Assembly (NCBI GenBank): GCA_024398875.1
Contig: JAKSIJ010000012.1
Location: 16,169-80,168, forward strand
DNA length: 64,000 nt
Direction: 5' to 3'
From: Fibrobacter sp.
GTDB taxonomy: Bacteria; Fibrobacterota; Fibrobacteria; Fibrobacterales; Fibrobacteraceae
The notes under the pieces: model-generated
What the model saw: the letters and a program-made list of their open reading frames with translations, nothing else
What the model was told of the DNA's origin: nothing
Databases searched by the model: none
Made by a program: the position numbers and the translations under genes
Shown: positions 62,064 to 64,000 of the stretch, in pieces
Layout of the letters: each line of letters opens with the position of its first letter
Numbering within the stretch: the first letter of the stretch is position 1

Positions 62064-62103
62064 TATGATTTTCATAAAGTCTGTTATATGATTTTCATAA
62101 AGT
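62064..62103. promoter_or_regulatory. Two direct copies of TATGATTTTCATAAAGT
   Basis: The 17-nt unit at 62064-62080 and 62087-62103 (period 23 nt) contains a palindrome TATGA/TCATA. It lies about 50 nt before the start of an AAA-ATPase fragment, as an operator would. Confidence 0.65.
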
Positions 62104-62154
62104 AGATTATTTTTTTTCTGAAAAATGTGCCTTATTTAAAGAAAAAGGCGGAAT

Positions 62155-62350
62155 ATGATAAAAAGAGCGATGGTTGATACAATTCTGGATATGGCGGCCA
62201 AGTTTCCCGTGGTAACACTGATCGGTCCAAGGCAATGTGGTAAATCAACATTGCTGAAATCGTGCTTTGCGGATTATAAGTACATTTCGCTGGAAGACCC
62301 CGATGTTCGGCAAATTGCCGAAAATGATCCTCGTGGCTTTTTAAGGGATT
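62155..62350 (+). pseudogene. Truncated AAA-family ATPase (N-terminus only)
   Basis: About 65 codons: VVTLIGPRQCGKSTLLKS (Walker A), ADYKYISLEDPDVRQIAEND, then GFLRDC. The match to the AAA/DUF4143 family stops near 62350, and a different frame takes over. The missing part includes Walker B. Confidence 0.7.
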
Positions 62351-62620
62351 GTGGAACGAGATTTTGCAAAAAATTGGATAAAAGAAAAACAGGGAATTTG
62401 GGAAGCATATAAAAATGCTGTAAAAAAATGGATTTATAAGGAACAAGGGTTGGGGGTTGAACCTAAAATAGTATATTGTTATGGATATGTCGATGGAAAA
62501 TTTTTTGACCCATGGGAAGAAACGTTCGAAAACGCTATTCAAAAGCCGGTCTTTAAAAATGCGGGGGAATACGATGGCATCGGATCTAGATGGAACACTA
62601 TGGGGACCCCAGAATACTAG
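62351..62620 (+). pseudogene. Gene fragment ending in a repeated C-terminal tail
   Basis: A frame of 89 codons without ribosome site joins the truncated ATPase (+1 frame). ERDFAKNWIKEKQGIWEAY and KIVYCYGYVDGKFFDPW look like coding sequence from the middle of an unknown protein. From 62537 the tail IQKPVFKNAGEYDGIGSRW and GTPEY begins; a near copy ends the ParE-like frame at 63869. A lipoprotein gene follows at once. Confidence 0.5.
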
Positions 62621-62635
62621 AAAAGGAGATTTTTT

Positions 62636-63091
62636 ATGAAAAAAAAACTTTTTTTTATTTTTTCAATTAGCGCTGTTTTGAACATTGCATGTTCCGACAA
62701 TTCAAGCGAATCAGAAACAGGTCTGACATATCATTATGACACTTCTATTGATTACAACGAACAAACAGTGCTGTTAGATTCCATTTCAAGTTGTCTCAAT
62801 GATTCTATAAGAATTGAATCTATATATAAATTTGATACTATTTTTGTTGAACGACAACAGAAAAAAGAAATGATAGCATTTCCTTCTCAAATTCATAGTT
62901 CAAAGGATAATATAAAATCTATCGGAGTACATTCGTTTGGCGATACTCTCAAAATTGAGTTGATCGAAAAAGAAAAAACGCTTGACGCTGATATATGTTG
63001 TTTGGTATGGGTTTATGGTACAGTAAATGATAAAATTGACGCGAAATACATCAAAACATTTACAGGTGTATATCCATTAGGAAGCAAATAG
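62636..63091 (+). CDS. Small lipoprotein of unknown function
   Basis: 151 aa with AAAGGAG before the ATG. Signal KKLFFIFSISAVLNIACSDN has a lipobox (Cys19). Mature part Ser/Asp/Glu-rich at first, then beta-rich with a late Cys pair (ADICCLVWVYGTVND). It starts 15 nt after a repeated C-terminal tail. In gene order it occupies the place of an immunity or accessory gene, but nothing shows that role. AT-rich. Confidence 0.6.
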   Translation: MKKKLFFIFSISAVLNIACSDNSSESETGLTYHYDTSIDYNEQTVLLDSISSCLNDSIRIESIYKFDTIFVERQQKKEMIAFPSQIHSSKDNIKSIGVHSFGDTLKIELIEKEKTLDADICCLVWVYGTVNDKIDAKYIKTFTGVYPLGSK

Positions 63092-63126
63092 CCTAATCTA
63101 CCAGAAATTTTCTCTTTCTAATAATC

Positions 63127-63166
63127 AAAAGCCTCGCGGTTTAACATGAACTGCGGGGCTTTTTTT
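63127..63166 (+). terminator. Rho-independent terminator after the small lipoprotein gene
   Basis: AAAGCCTCGCGGTT pairs with AACTGCGGGGCTTT (mismatch and wobble inside), TAACATG loop, T tail. Confidence 0.75.
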
Positions 63167-63256
63167 CTACCTATTCCCCTTGGCTCGGTTGTGTGACTTG
63201 CAGAGCATTTCGCAGTTGGCACGGTCGGTGCAGATTCTTGACACATCCCGCGCTTT
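63167..63256 (-). pseudogene. HNH endonuclease C-terminal remnant
   Basis: On the minus strand 26 to 30 codons read VSRICTDRANCEMLCKSHN then RAKGNR and stop, the usual HNH ending (LCxxHNxxKG). An upstream TAA closes the frame. Nothing else is supported in the gap 63092-63440. Confidence 0.4.
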
Positions 63257-63440
63257 TTACAAGTACATCGCTATTTAAGGCGGAACGCAAATGATGGATG
63301 TGGAAAATTGATTTCCGTGAAGCGATACGCGTAGTGTTTGCAAAAAAACAATGCGTAATGAAACTGATTTTCGGCTTTCCGTAAGTTCGTTCGATAGCCT
63401 CTCTTGCTGAATTAGTGTATATTTAATAGCGGAGGCTTTT

Positions 63441-63677
63441 ATGTCTTATGAAACTGTAATTGAGCAGGTAAAATCTCTTCCAGAAAGTTCTTTGGAAGAT
63501 GTTTCGAGATATATCGAGTTTTTGCTGTATCAACAGGAACAGGCAGACATGGCTCCTTTAATTGAATCGGATGAAGTGTTTGAAGAAAAGATGGAACGCG
63601 GTTATGCCGACGCTATTGAAGGTCGAGGGAAACCGTTGGAAGATGTGTTCTCCGATTTAAGTAATCGGTTCGCTTAA
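63441..63677 (+). CDS. Antitoxin-like protein
   Basis: 78 aa. SYETVIEQVKSLPESSLEDV with SRYIEFLLYQQE and a tail MERGYADAIEGRGKPLEDVF fit short antitoxins of ParE/RelE-type pairs. TAATG overlap couples it to the ParE-like gene. GGAGG lies 6-7 nt before the ATG. It probably represses its own promoter; the toxin part is damaged. Confidence 0.6.
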   Translation: MSYETVIEQVKSLPESSLEDVSRYIEFLLYQQEQADMAPLIESDEVFEEKMERGYADAIEGRGKPLEDVFSDLSNRFA

Positions 63678-63967
63678 TGAATTATAAGGTATTCGTGTCT
63701 GAACAGGCCGAACGCGACTTGGACGGCATTTATTCATATATTTGTTTTGAATTAAAGTCGGAAACTAGTGCAAAAGGAATTGCTTCGCGGCTGCGTGGTG
63801 CGATGACGGGTCTTTCCGTAATGCCAAAGCGCTATCGCGTTTATCCGTTGGAACCTTGGCTTTCAAGCATTCAAAAGCCTGTTTTTAAAAATGGAGGTGA
63901 TTACGATGGAGTTGGATCAAGATGGATAAAATATGGAACCCCTTGCTATAGTACACCCTGCAAATAA
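63677..63967 (+). CDS. ParE/RelE-like toxin with replaced C-terminus
   Basis: 96 aa. NYKVFVSEQAERDLDGIYSY and GAMTGLSVMPKRYRVYPLEP (1-62) are a ParE/RelE beginning. From residue 65 the normal C-terminal strands are replaced by IQKPVFKNGGDYDGVGSRW and a tail GTPCYSTPCK also found (without the last residues) at 62537-62620. The missing C-terminal part usually carries active-site residues, so the toxin is probably inactive. Confidence 0.55.
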   Translation: MNYKVFVSEQAERDLDGIYSYICFELKSETSAKGIASRLRGAMTGLSVMPKRYRVYPLEPWLSSIQKPVFKNGGDYDGVGSRWIKYGTPCYSTPCK

Positions 63968-63979
63968 AAGGAGCAGTTT

Positions 63980-64000
63980 ATGAAAATCTTTCTATCTTTT
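63980..64000 (+). CDS. Start of a further gene, cut by window end
   Basis: ATG at 63980 preceded by AAAGGAG; seven codons MKIFLSF look like a signal peptide. It follows the second tail copy as the lipoprotein follows the first. Confidence 0.4.

Overview
The window is about 48% GC bacterial chromosome that most resembles Fibrobacter (phylum Fibrobacterota). The main reasons are several FISUMP (Fibrobacter succinogenes major paralogous) domain proteins, lipoproteins with serine-rich linkers, glycoside hydrolases of families 8 and 44, and a SprA-type type IX secretion (T9SS) translocon together with a T9SS sorting tail on the family 44 enzyme. No rRNA or tRNA gene was seen.

From 1 to 28.5 kb the content is mostly conserved cell biology. 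In order: partial scpA (-), glmS (-), an FKBP prolyl isomerase lipoprotein (+), an M23 endopeptidase lipoprotein (+), two tandem S41 protease lipoproteins (-), a leucine-rich-repeat protein (-), a family 8 glucanase (+) flanked by two copies of a degenerate repeat, an AIPR-family abortive-infection-type protein (+) with its own promoter and palindrome, an acyl-CoA carboxyltransferase (+), sprA (+), batE and batD (-), two prepilin-like genes (+), an Ala/Pro repeat membrane protein (-), gmk (-) and an OLD-family ATPase/nuclease (-).

From 28.8 to 40.2 kb lie a coupled pair of secreted proteins (the second with an alpha/beta-hydrolase motif), a lipoprotein, a PycB/OadA-type carboxyltransferase, a small membrane protein, a Gfo/Idh/MocA oxidoreductase, an acyltransferase, an MBL-fold hydrolase and cysS. 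From 40.4 to 49.4 kb one gene encodes a 2988-residue nonribosomal peptide synthetase, A-T-C-A-T-C-A-T-R. The first adenylation domain lacks the Asp that binds an alpha-amino group, and a reductase domain releases the product. The predicted product is an acyl-capped dipeptide aldehyde or alcohol. A family 44 glucanase with a T9SS tail follows convergently.

From 51.5 kb to the end the region is accessory and increasingly AT-rich and decayed. It contains a three-gene envelope operon ending in a FISUMP lipoprotein, and an AAA ATPase/DUF4143 gene bracketed by two palindromes with identical arms. A 116-nt foldback follows, then more FISUMP and secreted genes and a gene split by an in-frame TGA. Next is a type III toxin-antitoxin-like locus (promoter, short RNA, terminator, frameshifted TenpN-like toxin). 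Beyond it lie a radical SAM/SPASM gene coupled to an internally duplicated zinc-ribbon protein, and remnants of RelB, HNH and AAA genes. The window ends in two related coding tails, each fused to a broken gene and each followed by a secreted-protein start. The state of this part suggests repeated insertion and loss of defence, toxin-antitoxin and small mobile cassettes.
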